A DNA stretch of 8,111 nucleotides from an uncultured Alphaproteobacteria bacterium (GTDB lineage: Bacteria > Pseudomonadota > Alphaproteobacteria > Bin95): NCBI GenBank assembly GCA_913060845.1, contig CAJXVF010000082.1:1-8111 (forward strand). The letters are read 5' to 3'. Every line of letters starts with the position of its first letter. Within the stretch, counting starts at the first letter, position 1. Below, in pieces: positions 1 to 7,007 of the stretch. Both the position numbers and the translations under genes were made by a program. The notes beneath the pieces are model-generated. The model was given only the letters and a program-made list of their open reading frames with translations, was not told the DNA's origin and searched no databases.

Positions 1-38
1 GAGAGGTCTCGTGGGCTCGGGATGTGTATAAGAGACAG
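1..38 (+). other. Residual Nextera i7 sequencing adapter (not genomic)
   Basis: Bases 6-20 (gtctcgtgggctcgg) are the Nextera Read 2/i7 arm. Bases 21-38 are the Tn5 mosaic end lacking one A: the known arm reads CGG-AGATGTG where this window reads CGG-GATGTG. Bases 1-5 (gagag) fit the end of an i7 index, and agree with the complete 8-base index seen at the other end. Genomic sequence starts at about base 39. The GTG at 24 gives a spurious protein start reading MYKRQ. That this is library adapter rests on the known adapter sequence; the match itself is directly visible. Confidence 0.97.
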
Positions 39-2009
39 ATCCAGGACCGGGGCGTGCTTCACATTGAAGGGCCTGCCGGCTTTAGTAACCTGAGAGCAGG
101 ACGGTTTGTTGGGGATATAAACGGCGATGGGGCCGCAGACCTATCCGTGAGTGCCAGTTATGGCTCCGACTTAGATACGTTCATCGTGTTTGGCGGCGCG
201 ACGCTGGAAGACGGGACCGACATCGCCAATGAATCCGAGCCAACAGCTATCAATCTATTCGCGGGCTCCGCGTTCGCGCCGCTTACGCAGCCGATTACCG
301 AGATTGATGGCGAAGCTGTTCAAAATGGCAGCACGGTAACCACAGCAAACGGCTCAACCATCCTGGTTGTTGATGCTCTGAATGGCGATATTGAATTCAC
401 TTCCGGTGCCAGTTTCACCGACCTAGGCGTAGGTGCAACGGACACAGATGATTTCACCTTCTCCACTGATGAATTGCAGGACGCGACCTTTACCGTTGAA
501 ATTCAAGGCGTTGATGGCGACGATGTGATGACGGGAACAGACGCCAATGACGTGCTTAGTGGCGGCCTCGGCAATGACCAGATCACAGATGACCGCGGCG
601 CTGATCGGTTAAATGGCGATAGCGGCGATGATGATCTAACCAGTGGTCGCAATAACGACATCTTAGATGGCGGCACCGGTGTGGATGTAATGCGCGGCGG
701 TACCGGCAATGATCGGTATTTTGTGGACGATGCCGCCGATCAAGTCATTGAGCTCGCTGGCGAAGGTACAGATTTGGTGGAGGCGTCTGGCGCATTTACC
801 TTCGTGCTGCCGACCAACGTTGAAAACCTAAACCTGATTGGCGATACGGACGGCACCGGTAATTGTGCTGACAATCGTATCAATGGCGGGACTGGTGCGA
901 ACACAATTCGAGGCGGCGGCGGGCGCGACATCATCGGCGGCGAGGACGGCAACGATATCCTGTTGGGCCAAGTCGGCGATGATGTACTGCGCGGCGGTGC
1001 TGGCCTCGATAACCTACAAGGTGCAGAAGGCAACGACGTGCTGTTAGGCGGCGACGATGCCGACACGCTATTTGGTAATGATGATGATCAATTGCTCGGT
1101 GAGGCTGGCGACGACACCTTGAACGGCGGCACCGGTAATGATCGCCTCACCGGTGGGCTTGGCGCAGATCAACTGCTCGGCGGCACTGGCGACGACATCT
1201 ACGTTATCGAAGATGCATTCGATATGGTTACGGAGAATGTCGGCGAAGGCATAGATACCATCCGCGCCGGGACGAACATTGGTGCGCTCGCAGACAATGT
1301 CGAAAACATCATCGCAATCGGCGACGGCGGTCGCTTACTTACAGGGAACGACCTCGCCAATACTATCTTTGGCGGTGACGATGACGACTTCATTAATGGC
1401 GCTGGCGGTAGTGACGTATTGCGCGGTGGCACAGGCGACGATGTTTATGTGTTTGAGCTCGGCGATCAAATCATCGAACGTACCGGCGAGGGCACGGACA
1501 CCACGCTTTTCGATTCTGATACAGCCAATGCTGGCGATACGGTGTTCAATTCCAGTAATGTCGAAGAATTACTGATCGGCGGCAGCGTGGACGTGAATGC
1601 CATCGGAACACAGGGTGACGAGCGGATTGCAGGATCAACTGGCGATAACATCATCAGAGGCGGAGCTGGCGACGATGTTCTGCAAGGAGGCGATGGCAAT
1701 GACCTGCTGATAGGCAATGCTGGCCTGGACACGCTGGATGGCGGCACAGGCGATGATCGTATTAAGGCAGGCCGCGACGGCGACACCATTATCTACCGCC
1801 CCGGCGACGGTCGTGATCGTGTCTTTGATTTTGGCGGTGATGATAAGTTAGACCTCACTGCGTTCGATTTTGATTTCCTAACCGAGATAGTCCCCTTCAT
1901 CCGCGAAACAGGCGCTGGCGAAGTATTCTTCAACTTTGGCGGGGGTGACGTCCTGAAACTCGTTGGCTTCCCTCTAATCTTCTTGGATGACAACGATTTC
2001 ATTCTATAG
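39..2009 (+). CDS. RTX / FG-GAP calcium-binding secreted protein, C-terminal part (5' truncated by contig end)
   Basis: This is the last ~656 residues of a large extracellular protein, probably exported by a type I secretion system (ABC transporter, membrane fusion protein, TolC-like channel; none in view). The frame is open from the adapter, so the true start is missing. Numbering from the GTG at 24: an FG-GAP-type Ca loop DINGDGAAD at 31-39; a VCBS/cadherin-like segment at about 90-165 ending [12 protein letters not shown]; then arrays of GGxGxDxLx nonapeptides at about 163-390 and 445-590, which form Ca-binding parallel beta rolls in this family. Three longer modules carrying a GEGTD/GEGID motif followed by [18 protein letters not shown] or NVEELLIGG interrupt the arrays (about 228-300, 391-455, 474-555). 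The last ~80 residues ([16 protein letters not shown] to DDNDFIL) look like the serralysin-type C-terminal secretion domain, with an acidic stretch and hydrophobic tail. Odd points are one cysteine (C281), unusual in RTX proteins, and one shortened repeat (GNDDDQ, about 351-356). Substrate or role (adhesin, enzyme, surface layer) cannot be told because the N-terminus is absent. Confidence 0.9.
   Translation: MQDRGVLHIEGPAGFSNLRAGRFVGDINGDGAADLSVSASYGSDLDTFIVFGGATLEDGTDIANESEPTAINLFAGSAFAPLTQPITEIDGEAVQNGSTVTTANGSTILVVDALNGDIEFTSGASFTDLGVGATDTDDFTFSTDELQDATFTVEIQGVDGDDVMTGTDANDVLSGGLGNDQITDDRGADRLNGDSGDDDLTSGRNNDILDGGTGVDVMRGGTGNDRYFVDDAADQVIELAGEGTDLVEASGAFTFVLPTNVENLNLIGDTDGTGNCADNRINGGTGANTIRGGGGRDIIGGEDGNDILLGQVGDDVLRGGAGLDNLQGAEGNDVLLGGDDADTLFGNDDDQLLGEAGDDTLNGGTGNDRLTGGLGADQLLGGTGDDIYVIEDAFDMVTENVGEGIDTIRAGTNIGALADNVENIIAIGDGGRLLTGNDLANTIFGGDDDDFINGAGGSDVLRGGTGDDVYVFELGDQIIERTGEGTDTTLFDSDTANAGDTVFNSSNVEELLIGGSVDVNAIGTQGDERIAGSTGDNIIRGGAGDDVLQGGDGNDLLIGNAGLDTLDGGTGDDRIKAGRDGDTIIYRPGDGRDRVFDFGGDDKLDLTAFDFDFLTEIVPFIRETGAGEVFFNFGGGDVLKLVGFPLIFLDDNDFIL
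510..1793 (+). repeat. RTX nonapeptide repeat array with three longer intervening modules
   Basis: Within the RTX gene, 9-residue (27-bp) units of pattern GGxGxDxLx recur, for example [18 protein letters not shown] and GGAGDDVLQ. They are grouped in blocks separated by three modules of roughly 65-80 residues (about 705-923, 1194-1388 and 1443-1688). Each module has the order Y-x-V/F, D-Q-V-I-E-like, GEGTD, NVEN/NVEE, then a GTGN/TGND-like turn that leads back into nonapeptides. The coding DNA is also repetitive, for example recurring ggcggcaccggt-type stretches near 670, 850 and 1125, so short-read assembly could collapse or expand units here. Confidence 0.88.
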
Positions 2010-2020
2010 AGCGAAGCTGG

Positions 2021-2054
2021 CTCCTAGAGCGCTTCTTCAGTTTCAGGCTAGGAG
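2021..2054. repeat. Weak inverted repeat after the RTX gene
   Basis: ctcctag (2021-2027) and ctaggag (2048-2054) can pair as a 7-bp stem around a 20-base loop, shortly after the RTX stop codon at 2007-2009. There is no following T-run, so it is only a weak terminator candidate. The rest of the 143-base gap to the next gene holds nothing else I can support except the ribosome binding site at its end. Confidence 0.25.
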
Positions 2055-2139
2055 AGAGCAACGAAATCGCTGCAGGTTTCTAACGTTCGCCACACGCGAG
2101 CCGCGTTGCTACACTTCTCGCTCGAATCGACCTGCACGC

Positions 2140-2143
2140 GGAG
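2140..2143 (+). promoter_or_regulatory. Ribosome binding site that selects the CoA-transferase start
   Basis: GGAG lies nine bases before the ATG at 2153, a normal spacing. The in-frame TTG at 2147 would be only three bases away, so the ATG is preferred. Confidence 0.6.
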
Positions 2144-2152
2144 CTCTTGCCT

Positions 2153-3361
2153 ATGCCCGGCCCATTCACTGGCCTTAAAGTCGTTGATCTCACAACCGTA
2201 TTTGTCGGCCCCTATTCCACACAATTGCTCGCGGATTTAGGCGCTGAAGTCATCAAAGTCGAAGCGCCCGATGGCGACCTGACGCGGATGACCGGGCCCG
2301 CACGGAATGCTGGGATGACCGGCACCTTCATGCAGCTCAACCGCAACAAACGCAGCATCGCCCTCGACCTCAAAACAGAGGCAGGCGCGGATGCAATGCG
2401 TGACCTGATTAAGGGTGCCGATGTTTTCGTTCATAACATGCGGCCAGAACCGCTGGAGCGCCTTGGCTTTGACTATGCCAGCGTGAAGCCCCTGAACCCC
2501 AGCCTTGTGTATTGCAATATCTGGGGCTTCGGCATGAAAGGCCCCTATGCGGGCCGGGCCGCGTTCGATGACATTATCCAGGGTGTATCTGGCCTGGTGG
2601 CACTCGAAGGCTTTGGCGGCAAAGAACAACGCTTTGTGCCTATGCTGATCGCCGACAAAGCAACGGGCGTATTCGCGGCACTCGCTATGTCTGCCGCGCT
2701 TTATCACAAGCTGGCGACGGGCGAAGGCCAGGAAATTGAAGCACCCATGTTTGAATGCATGACGTCCTTCGCCATGATCGAGCATCTGGCGGGCGAAGGC
2801 TTTGTGCCATCAATTGGCCCGCCAGGGTCTGAACGCCATGCGAAGCCGATGCGGTTCCCAGTCAAAACGTTGGACGGCTACATGTGCGTCCTCGCGACTA
2901 GCGACAAGCACTGGCGCGGCCTCACAAAAGCAGGCGGGCGTCCCGAACTGGCGACAGACGAGCGCTATGACACCCGCCCTAAACGCCTAGCGCTCCGCCA
3001 AGAGATCGTTGATTTGACGACCGAAATGGCAAAGACGCGGCCAACAGCAGAATGGGTGGCGGAACTGGCGGAGGCTGGCGTGCCCTGCATGCAAATCAAT
3101 TCATTGGATGAAGTGGTCGCTGATCCGCACTTGAATGCCGTTGGGTTCTGGCAAGAACACGAACACGATAGCGAAGGCACAATTCGCCTGATGGCGCCGC
3201 CGTATTCGCTGAGCAAAACGCCACCGACCATCCGCAGCATGCCGCCTCGATTTGGCGAGCACACGGCAGAGGTTCTGGCGGAACTTGGCTATGACGAGGC
3301 GACTGTCAAAGCCATGCTAGAGGCAGGTGCCGCCGTCGCAGAAACGCGCGACGACGCCTGA
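2153..3361 (+). CDS. CaiB/BaiF family (family III) CoA-transferase
   Basis: This 402-residue protein transfers CoA between carboxylic acids through an enzyme-bound acyl anhydride, in the cytoplasm. The length is normal for the family (about 380-430). The N-terminus GPFTGLKVVDLTTVFVGPYS followed by LLADLGAEVIKVEAPDGD (about 3-42) is the characteristic family start. Next come NRNKRSIALDLKTEAG (63-78), a region around VHNMRPEPLERLGFDY, and CNIWGFGMKGPYAGRAAFDD. D139 in AFDDIIQGVSGL aligns with the catalytic aspartate of the family (by analogy with alpha-methylacyl-CoA racemase GHD). The gene ends seven bases from the convergent phaB stop, leaving no room for an ordinary terminator between them. 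The substrate cannot be read from sequence: the family includes formyl-, carnitine-, succinyl- and mesaconyl-CoA transferases and also alpha-methylacyl-CoA racemases. The proximity to phaB and an aminotransferase suggests acyl-CoA or organic acid metabolism, but this is inference. Confidence 0.93.
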   Translation: MPGPFTGLKVVDLTTVFVGPYSTQLLADLGAEVIKVEAPDGDLTRMTGPARNAGMTGTFMQLNRNKRSIALDLKTEAGADAMRDLIKGADVFVHNMRPEPLERLGFDYASVKPLNPSLVYCNIWGFGMKGPYAGRAAFDDIIQGVSGLVALEGFGGKEQRFVPMLIADKATGVFAALAMSAALYHKLATGEGQEIEAPMFECMTSFAMIEHLAGEGFVPSIGPPGSERHAKPMRFPVKTLDGYMCVLATSDKHWRGLTKAGGRPELATDERYDTRPKRLALRQEIVDLTTEMAKTRPTAEWVAELAEAGVPCMQINSLDEVVADPHLNAVGFWQEHEHDSEGTIRLMAPPYSLSKTPPTIRSMPPRFGEHTAEVLAELGYDEATVKAMLEAGAAVAETRDDA

Positions 3362-3368
3362 TCCCCAA

Positions 3369-4090
3369 TCAGTACATGTGCTGGCCGCCATTGATCGACA
3401 TGGTCGAGCCTGTGACAAACGTCGCTTCGTCCGCTGCGAAGAACATCACGCCGCGCGCAATTTCGTCTGCGTGGCGCAGGCGTCCGACCGGCACCTTTGC
3501 GACAATCTTTTCCAGCACGTTGGGGGGAACAGCCGCAACCATGTCTGTATCAACATAGCCCGGCGCAATCGCGTTCACGGTGATGTTGTAGCGCGCCCCC
3601 TCCTGGGCCAGCGCCTTTGTGAAACCATGGATGCCTGATTTGGCCGCAGCATAGTTCACCTGGCCGTACTGGCCCGCCTGCCCATTGATAGAGCCGATGT
3701 TTACGATGCGCCCGAATTCCCGTTCGCGCATCGAAGGAAACGTCGCGTGGGCCATGTTAAAGCAAGAGCCAAGATTGGTGTCGATCACCTCATCCCATTC
3801 CTTCCGGCTCATCCGCATCAATGTGCCGTCTCGGGTAATGCCGGCATTATTCACGAGGATATCGACAGGGCCTTTATCAGCCACGATTTGGTCGATCCCC
3901 GCCTGACAAGCGTCATAGTCAGCGACATCAAATTTATAAGTTTCAGGCCAGTTTCGGCTTCGAATTTCTTTGCCGCTTCATCATTGCCAGCATAATTCGA
4001 TGCGACGTCATAACCGGCGTCGCGTAAAGCCTCACAGATCGCGCGGCCAATGCCGCGGGTGCCGCCGGTGACTACTGCTACTCTCGTCAT
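3369..4090 (-). pseudogene. phaB: Acetoacetyl-CoA reductase (PhaB-like SDR), interrupted by a one-base frameshift
   Basis: PhaB reduces acetoacetyl-CoA to (R)-3-hydroxybutyryl-CoA with NADPH, the step before polyhydroxybutyrate synthase. The gene starts at ATG 4088-4090 with GGAGG five bases upstream and reads [17 protein letters not shown], the Rossmann TGGxxGIG motif (8-15). The frame continues to about residue 50 (AETGLK), then becomes nonsense; the other frame resumes at [18 protein letters not shown] and runs to the end, NGGQHMY. Restoring one A (one T on the + strand) in the run at 3941-3943 gives an uninterrupted 240-residue protein, exactly the usual PhaB size. In that repaired protein NNAG is at 81-84, the catalytic Ser is S134, and Y147/K151 form the YxxxK motif. 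All catalytic residues are intact, which favours a recent lesion or a sequence error over an old pseudogene. No phaA or phaC is adjacent. Other SDRs such as FabG are related, but the NYAGNDEAA and SINGQAGQYGQVNY segments favour PhaB. Confidence 0.9.
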
Positions 4091-4095
4091 GATTT

Positions 4096-4100
4096 CCTCC
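4096..4100 (-). promoter_or_regulatory. Strong ribosome binding site of phaB
   Basis: GGAGG on the minus strand, five bases before ATG 4090. It fixes that start rather than the in-frame upstream ATG at 4126, whose extra residues ([12 protein letters not shown]) are not part of the usual family N-terminus. Confidence 0.75.
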
Positions 4101-4143
4101 ATGAATGCGCAGTGCAGGCCAGTCAAGCCGTCTACGCGGTTGA

Positions 4144-4172
4144 TTGCTTGGCTGTATCTAAGACGCTACCAT
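4144..4172 (+). promoter_or_regulatory. Possible sigma-70-type promoter for the isomerase/aminotransferase pair
   Basis: ttgctt (4144-4149) and taccat (4167-4172) are separated by 17 bases, with 3/6 and 4/6 agreement to the TTGACA and TATAAT consensus. It would put the transcript start about 60 bases before the isomerase ATG. The match is weak and could be chance. Confidence 0.2.
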
Positions 4173-4213
4173 TTTATTGTGACCCATGCAGAGTGCCATG
4201 CGTCATATTGTGC

Positions 4214-4242
4214 ATCGCAGCATTTGTTAGCAATCGCAGCAT
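4214..4242. repeat. 10-bp direct repeat in the phaB/isomerase divergent intergenic region
   Basis: atcgcagcat occurs at 4214-4223 and again at 4233-4242, 19 bases apart, the second copy running into the isomerase start codon. The first copy also forms part of TGC-ATC-GCA (4211-4219), a TGC-N3-GCA pattern loosely like the CTGC-N3-GCAG sites described for the PHA regulator PhaR in alphaproteobacteria. The repeat is seen directly; a regulatory role is only a guess. Confidence 0.3.
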
Positions 4243-4840
4243 GACAGAGACCCTGACCGTCTATATCGACTACAAGAGCCCCTACGCTTATCTAGCGATG
4301 GAGCCGACACGCGCATTGGCAAGAGGCTTCAATCTTGACATCACTTGGTGCCCATACTCACTTCAAATTCAAGACTATTTAGGCGAAGTGGATACGCGCA
4401 ACTCGCACCAATGGCGACGGGTTAAATATTCCTACATGGACGCGCGGCGCATGGCGAATGAGCGCGGATTGATCGTGCTTGGGCCGCAAAAACTGTTCGA
4501 CAGCACGGTCTCGCACGTCGGCATGTTGTATGCCGAAGATGATGGCACCGAGGTTCAGGATAGATATCACAACATCGTATTCGAGCGCTTTTTCAAGCGT
4601 GACCTGAATATTGAAGACCCTGAAGCCATCGCCAAAGTGCTTCTTGAAGCTGGCGCAACGGTGAATAACTTCCAAGACATTCTGGAAAGCGAAGGGCGCG
4701 CCCGTCTGGACAGCGTGTTGAAAGACGCAGAAGATCGACTGGGCATATTTGGCGTGCCTACCTATGTTATCGGCAACGAGATTTTTTGGGGCGGGGACCG
4801 CATTCCCCAGGTCCGCCGCTACTTGGAACAACGCGCCTGA
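4241..4840 (+). CDS. 2-hydroxychromene-2-carboxylate isomerase-like protein (DsbA fold, GST kappa related)
   Basis: A 199-residue protein, the usual size for this family (about 190-220). Family members have a thioredoxin-like fold with an inserted helical domain; the named member isomerises 2-hydroxychromene-2-carboxylate in naphthalene catabolism using glutathione, but many relatives are general glutathione-dependent enzymes of unknown substrate. Visible motifs are VYIDYKSPYAYLA (7-19), where S13 takes the place of the DsbA/GST cysteine; the cis-proline motif GVPT at 171-174; and FWGGDR (182-187) near the C-terminus, a family hallmark. The ATG at 4241 was chosen because the family begins just before the first beta strand. 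The in-frame ATG at 4112 would add 43 cysteine-rich residues unlike the family and would use most of the divergent promoter region. There is no clear Shine-Dalgarno for 4241, so the start is slightly uncertain. It lies 26 bases upstream of the aminotransferase, probably cotranscribed. No other aromatic-degradation gene is visible, so the named reaction should not be assumed. Confidence 0.85.
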   Translation: MTETLTVYIDYKSPYAYLAMEPTRALARGFNLDITWCPYSLQIQDYLGEVDTRNSHQWRRVKYSYMDARRMANERGLIVLGPQKLFDSTVSHVGMLYAEDDGTEVQDRYHNIVFERFFKRDLNIEDPEAIAKVLLEAGATVNNFQDILESEGRARLDSVLKDAEDRLGIFGVPTYVIGNEIFWGGDRIPQVRRYLEQRA

Positions 4841-4853
4841 CGGGGCGCCAACT

Positions 4854-4859
4854 GGAGGA
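4854..4859 (+). promoter_or_regulatory. Ribosome binding site that selects the aminotransferase start
   Basis: GGAGGA lies seven bases before ATG 4867. This supports 4867 over an earlier in-frame ATG at 4786, which would lie inside the isomerase gene. Confidence 0.75.
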
Positions 4860-4866
4860 TCATTCC

Positions 4867-6258
4867 ATGGACGGCATAGCAAATTCACCTTCGGCCCGGG
4901 ATAAGGCATTCCTGGTTCATCCGATGACCAACCTGAAGACTCACCAGGATATTGGCCCGACCATTATCGAGTCCGGTAGCGGCGTGCGCGTCAAAGACGA
5001 TGCGGGCAAAGAATATATCGAAGGCATGGCTGGCCTCTGGTGCACCTCGCTCGGCTACGGCAATGAGCGGTTGATTGCAGCTGCGACCAAGCAAATGCGC
5101 GCCCTGCCCTATGTCCAGCAGTTCCGCCACATGAGCCATGATCCAGGCATTGATCTGGCCGAAAAGCTGGTTGGTATGGCGCCGGAAGGCATCACGAAGG
5201 CATTTTTCGTGAACTCCGGTTCCGAAGCGAATGACACGATCGTCAAGTTCATCCGCTTCTACCACAACTCCATTGGACAACCGCAAAAGAAGAAAATCAT
5301 TGCGCGAGACAAAGGCTATCACGGCACGACGCTCGTCGCTGCCAGCCTTTGTGGTCTGCCACACATGCATGCCGCGTTCGACCTGCCGATGGCCGGTATC
5401 TCGCACACCATGTGCCCACATTACTATCGCTACGGCCTTGAAGGAGAGAGCGAGGAAGAATTTGCCACGCGCTGCGCTGAGGATCTGGAAAAGATGATCC
5501 TGGCCGAAGGCCCTGAAACAGTCGCCGCATTCTTTGCAGAACCCGTGATGGGCGCTGGCGGCGTCATCACTCCGCCAAAGACCTATTTCGCCAAGATCCA
5601 AGCCGTCTTGAAAAAGTATGACGTGCTGTTCGTTGCGGATGAAGTGATCTGTGGCTTTGGGCGCACTGGCAACATGTTCGGGAGCGATACATATGACCTG
5701 AAGCCTGACTTCATGACCGTCGCGAAGGCGCTTTCGTCAGCATATCTGCCAATTGCAGGCGTGCTAATGCGGGAAGAAATCTTCAACGCTATGGCCGATC
5801 ATGCTGGTGAGCTTGGCATTCTTGGCCACGGCTATACCTATTCCGGCCATCCTGTCGCTAGCGCGGTTGCGCTTGAAACACTGACGATCTACGAAGAGCT
5901 CGACATTGTTGCGCGCGTTCAGGAAACATCAAAAACGTTCATGCGTGAGCTACAAGCATTCGACGACCACCCACTGGTCGGCGAAACCCGCGGCGTTGGT
6001 CTTGTCGGCGCTATTGAGCTTGTCGTCGATAAAAAAACCCGCGCTCCAGTAGATGCCAAAGGCCCTGCTCCGGACTATCTGTATGGCCGGATCATGCAGT
6101 CTGGTTTGATCACGCGCCCTATCGGCAATTCCATCGCTTTCTGCCCGCCGCTCATTATTTCCCCTGCTGATGTCGAGGAAATGTTCAGCCGGTTCCGTAC
6201 AGCGCTTGATGAAACGCTGGACCACGGTACCCGTGAAGGTATGTTCAAGGCGGCATAA
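4867..6258 (+). CDS. Class III (omega) aminotransferase, PLP-dependent
   Basis: A 463-residue fold-type I PLP enzyme that moves an amino group, typically from an omega-amino compound or amine to pyruvate or another oxo acid. The length is typical (about 450-470). Motifs: GMAGLWCTSLGYG (53-65), with the active-site tryptophan W58; NSGSEAND (116-123), the phosphate-binding loop; YHG (151-153), whose Tyr stacks on PLP; DEVICGFGRTG (258-268), where D258 contacts the pyridine nitrogen; K287 in VAKALSS as the Schiff-base lysine; HGYTYSGHP (321-329); and R417 in LITRPIG, the position of the flipping arginine of Chromobacterium violaceum-type omega-transaminases. All expected catalytic residues are present. 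The best fit is the CvTA/beta-alanine:pyruvate/taurine- or putrescine-type group. The true amine donor is not determinable. It follows the isomerase by 26 bases in the same direction, likely as one transcript. No terminator with a T-run follows; the hairpin at 6328-6365 is the nearest structure. Confidence 0.94.
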   Translation: MDGIANSPSARDKAFLVHPMTNLKTHQDIGPTIIESGSGVRVKDDAGKEYIEGMAGLWCTSLGYGNERLIAAATKQMRALPYVQQFRHMSHDPGIDLAEKLVGMAPEGITKAFFVNSGSEANDTIVKFIRFYHNSIGQPQKKKIIARDKGYHGTTLVAASLCGLPHMHAAFDLPMAGISHTMCPHYYRYGLEGESEEEFATRCAEDLEKMILAEGPETVAAFFAEPVMGAGGVITPPKTYFAKIQAVLKKYDVLFVADEVICGFGRTGNMFGSDTYDLKPDFMTVAKALSSAYLPIAGVLMREEIFNAMADHAGELGILGHGYTYSGHPVASAVALETLTIYEELDIVARVQETSKTFMRELQAFDDHPLVGETRGVGLVGAIELVVDKKTRAPVDAKGPAPDYLYGRIMQSGLITRPIGNSIAFCPPLIISPADVEEMFSRFRTALDETLDHGTREGMFKAA

Positions 6259-6289
6259 ACACTTAGGCTGATCCTTAACGGTATATGCA

Positions 6290-6374
6290 CCCGATCTGTA
6301 GACACTAACGGCGTACTACACCTTCGTAGCTTCTAATCATGGCGATACTGCATAGGTTAGAAGCTGTGATCGGG
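6290..6374. repeat. Nested inverted repeat / hairpin upstream of the barrel gene
   Basis: The inner stem is agcttctaatc (6328-6338) with ggttagaagct (6355-6365): 11 pairs including one G-U, around a 16-base loop. Outside it, cccgatc (6290-6296) pairs with gatcggg (6368-6374). There is no T-run after the stem, so it is not a standard intrinsic terminator for the aminotransferase, though it could still attenuate. It could equally be a structured 5' leader of the barrel gene or an operator. The rest of 6259-6431 shows no ORF of merit and no RNA gene that I recognise. Confidence 0.5.
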
Positions 6375-6431
6375 ATGGGCGCAATGATCAGAGTCTATTG
6401 AAAATTCCTACCGGCTGTAGCTACTTGCGCC

Positions 6432-7007
6432 ATGCTCTTCAGCATGAGTGCTGTGGCTCAGAAAGGTATTTATATCGGGTCAGGCGGTGCCAATTTGATT
6501 GGCGGCGGACCATCCAACCCTATTGGTGCCAAGTTAGATCTCCATCAACGCTCTACAGTCGGCGCTTTTGGGTCGCTTGGATATCGTTGGTCGGACGGTT
6601 TCAGCGCTGAACTTGAAGGCGGCATGCGCGCCCGGCAAACGGATGGTGCTGCTAGTTTCGCAACAGGCAGGCGTGCTGATGAATCCACAACCTCATTCAT
6701 GATGAATGCCCGAATTGAGCCGGCAACCAAAGGCTCCGTCAAACCCTATGCAGGCGTCGTTGCAGGCGTTGCGATCAACCAGCGGAATGACCACAGCCTG
6801 CGTGAACGTTCAGGAGACGTGGCACCGGCCGGCCAAGCCATGGCTGGGTTCGCTATGGGTCTTTCAAGCCGCACGGCTATCTTCGCTGAATACCGCTATT
6901 TTAAGTCATTTGAACAGTCTGAGGCCGCATCAAATGGTGGCGGAAAAACGGGTAGCCATGCAGGCCTACTTGGGCTGCGTGTGCGCCTTGGCGGACCTAT
7001 TCAGTAA
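6432..7007 (+). CDS. Small exported outer-membrane beta-barrel-like protein (N-terminus uncertain)
   Basis: 191 residues from ATG 6432. The N-terminus MLFSMSAVAQKG looks like the end of a Sec signal peptide, with cleavage after AVA. The mature part has alternating small/aromatic strands typical of 8-strand OmpA-like or porin-family barrels: GAFGSLGYRWSDGFSAELEGGM, VKPYAGVVAGVAI, TAIFAEYRYFKSF and HAGLLGLRVRL. It ends in GGPIQ, not in the aromatic residue common for Bam-inserted barrels. Reading upstream in the same frame gives MIRVY, a TGA stop (6399-6401), then KFLPAVATCAMLFSMSAVAQ, which is a textbook signal peptide, so the natural start is probably ATG 6384 (or TTG 6398 with a one-base indel). 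Either a base error or a real mutation separates them; from ATG 6432 the signal lacks its positive N-region. It overlaps the last 11 bases of the convergent phosphatase gene. No function beyond a surface barrel can be assigned. Confidence 0.72.
   Translation: MLFSMSAVAQKGIYIGSGGANLIGGGPSNPIGAKLDLHQRSTVGAFGSLGYRWSDGFSAELEGGMRARQTDGAASFATGRRADESTTSFMMNARIEPATKGSVKPYAGVVAGVAINQRNDHSLRERSGDVAPAGQAMAGFAMGLSSRTAIFAEYRYFKSFEQSEAASNGGGKTGSHAGLLGLRVRLGGPIQ

Noticed and set aside
503..1789. Long minus-strand ORFs rich in Pro and Ser opposite the RTX gene
   Set aside because: They are antisense shadows of the GGxGxD codon pattern; low complexity, and no start context.
510..1793. CRISPR-like regular repeats
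   Set aside because: The periodicity is 27 bp coding for RTX nonapeptides in an open frame; there are no conserved DNA repeats with unique spacers.
2021..2054. Intrinsic terminator of the RTX gene
   Set aside because: Only a 7-bp stem, a long loop and no T-run; kept only as a weak repeat.
2237..2785. 182-residue minus-strand ORF inside the CoA-transferase
   Set aside because: The plus-strand frame is a clear family member across its full length; the antisense frame has no recognisable domain.
4112..4240. 43-residue N-terminal extension of the isomerase
   Set aside because: It is unlike the family start, would use up the divergent promoter region, and contains unusual clusters of Cys.
4885..5601. 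238-residue minus-strand ORF inside the aminotransferase
   Set aside because: Antisense shadow of a gene with all class III aminotransferase motifs on the plus strand.
6399..6401. TGA read as selenocysteine in the barrel gene
   Set aside because: No selenoprotein context and no reason for Sec in a signal peptide; sequence error or mutation is simpler.
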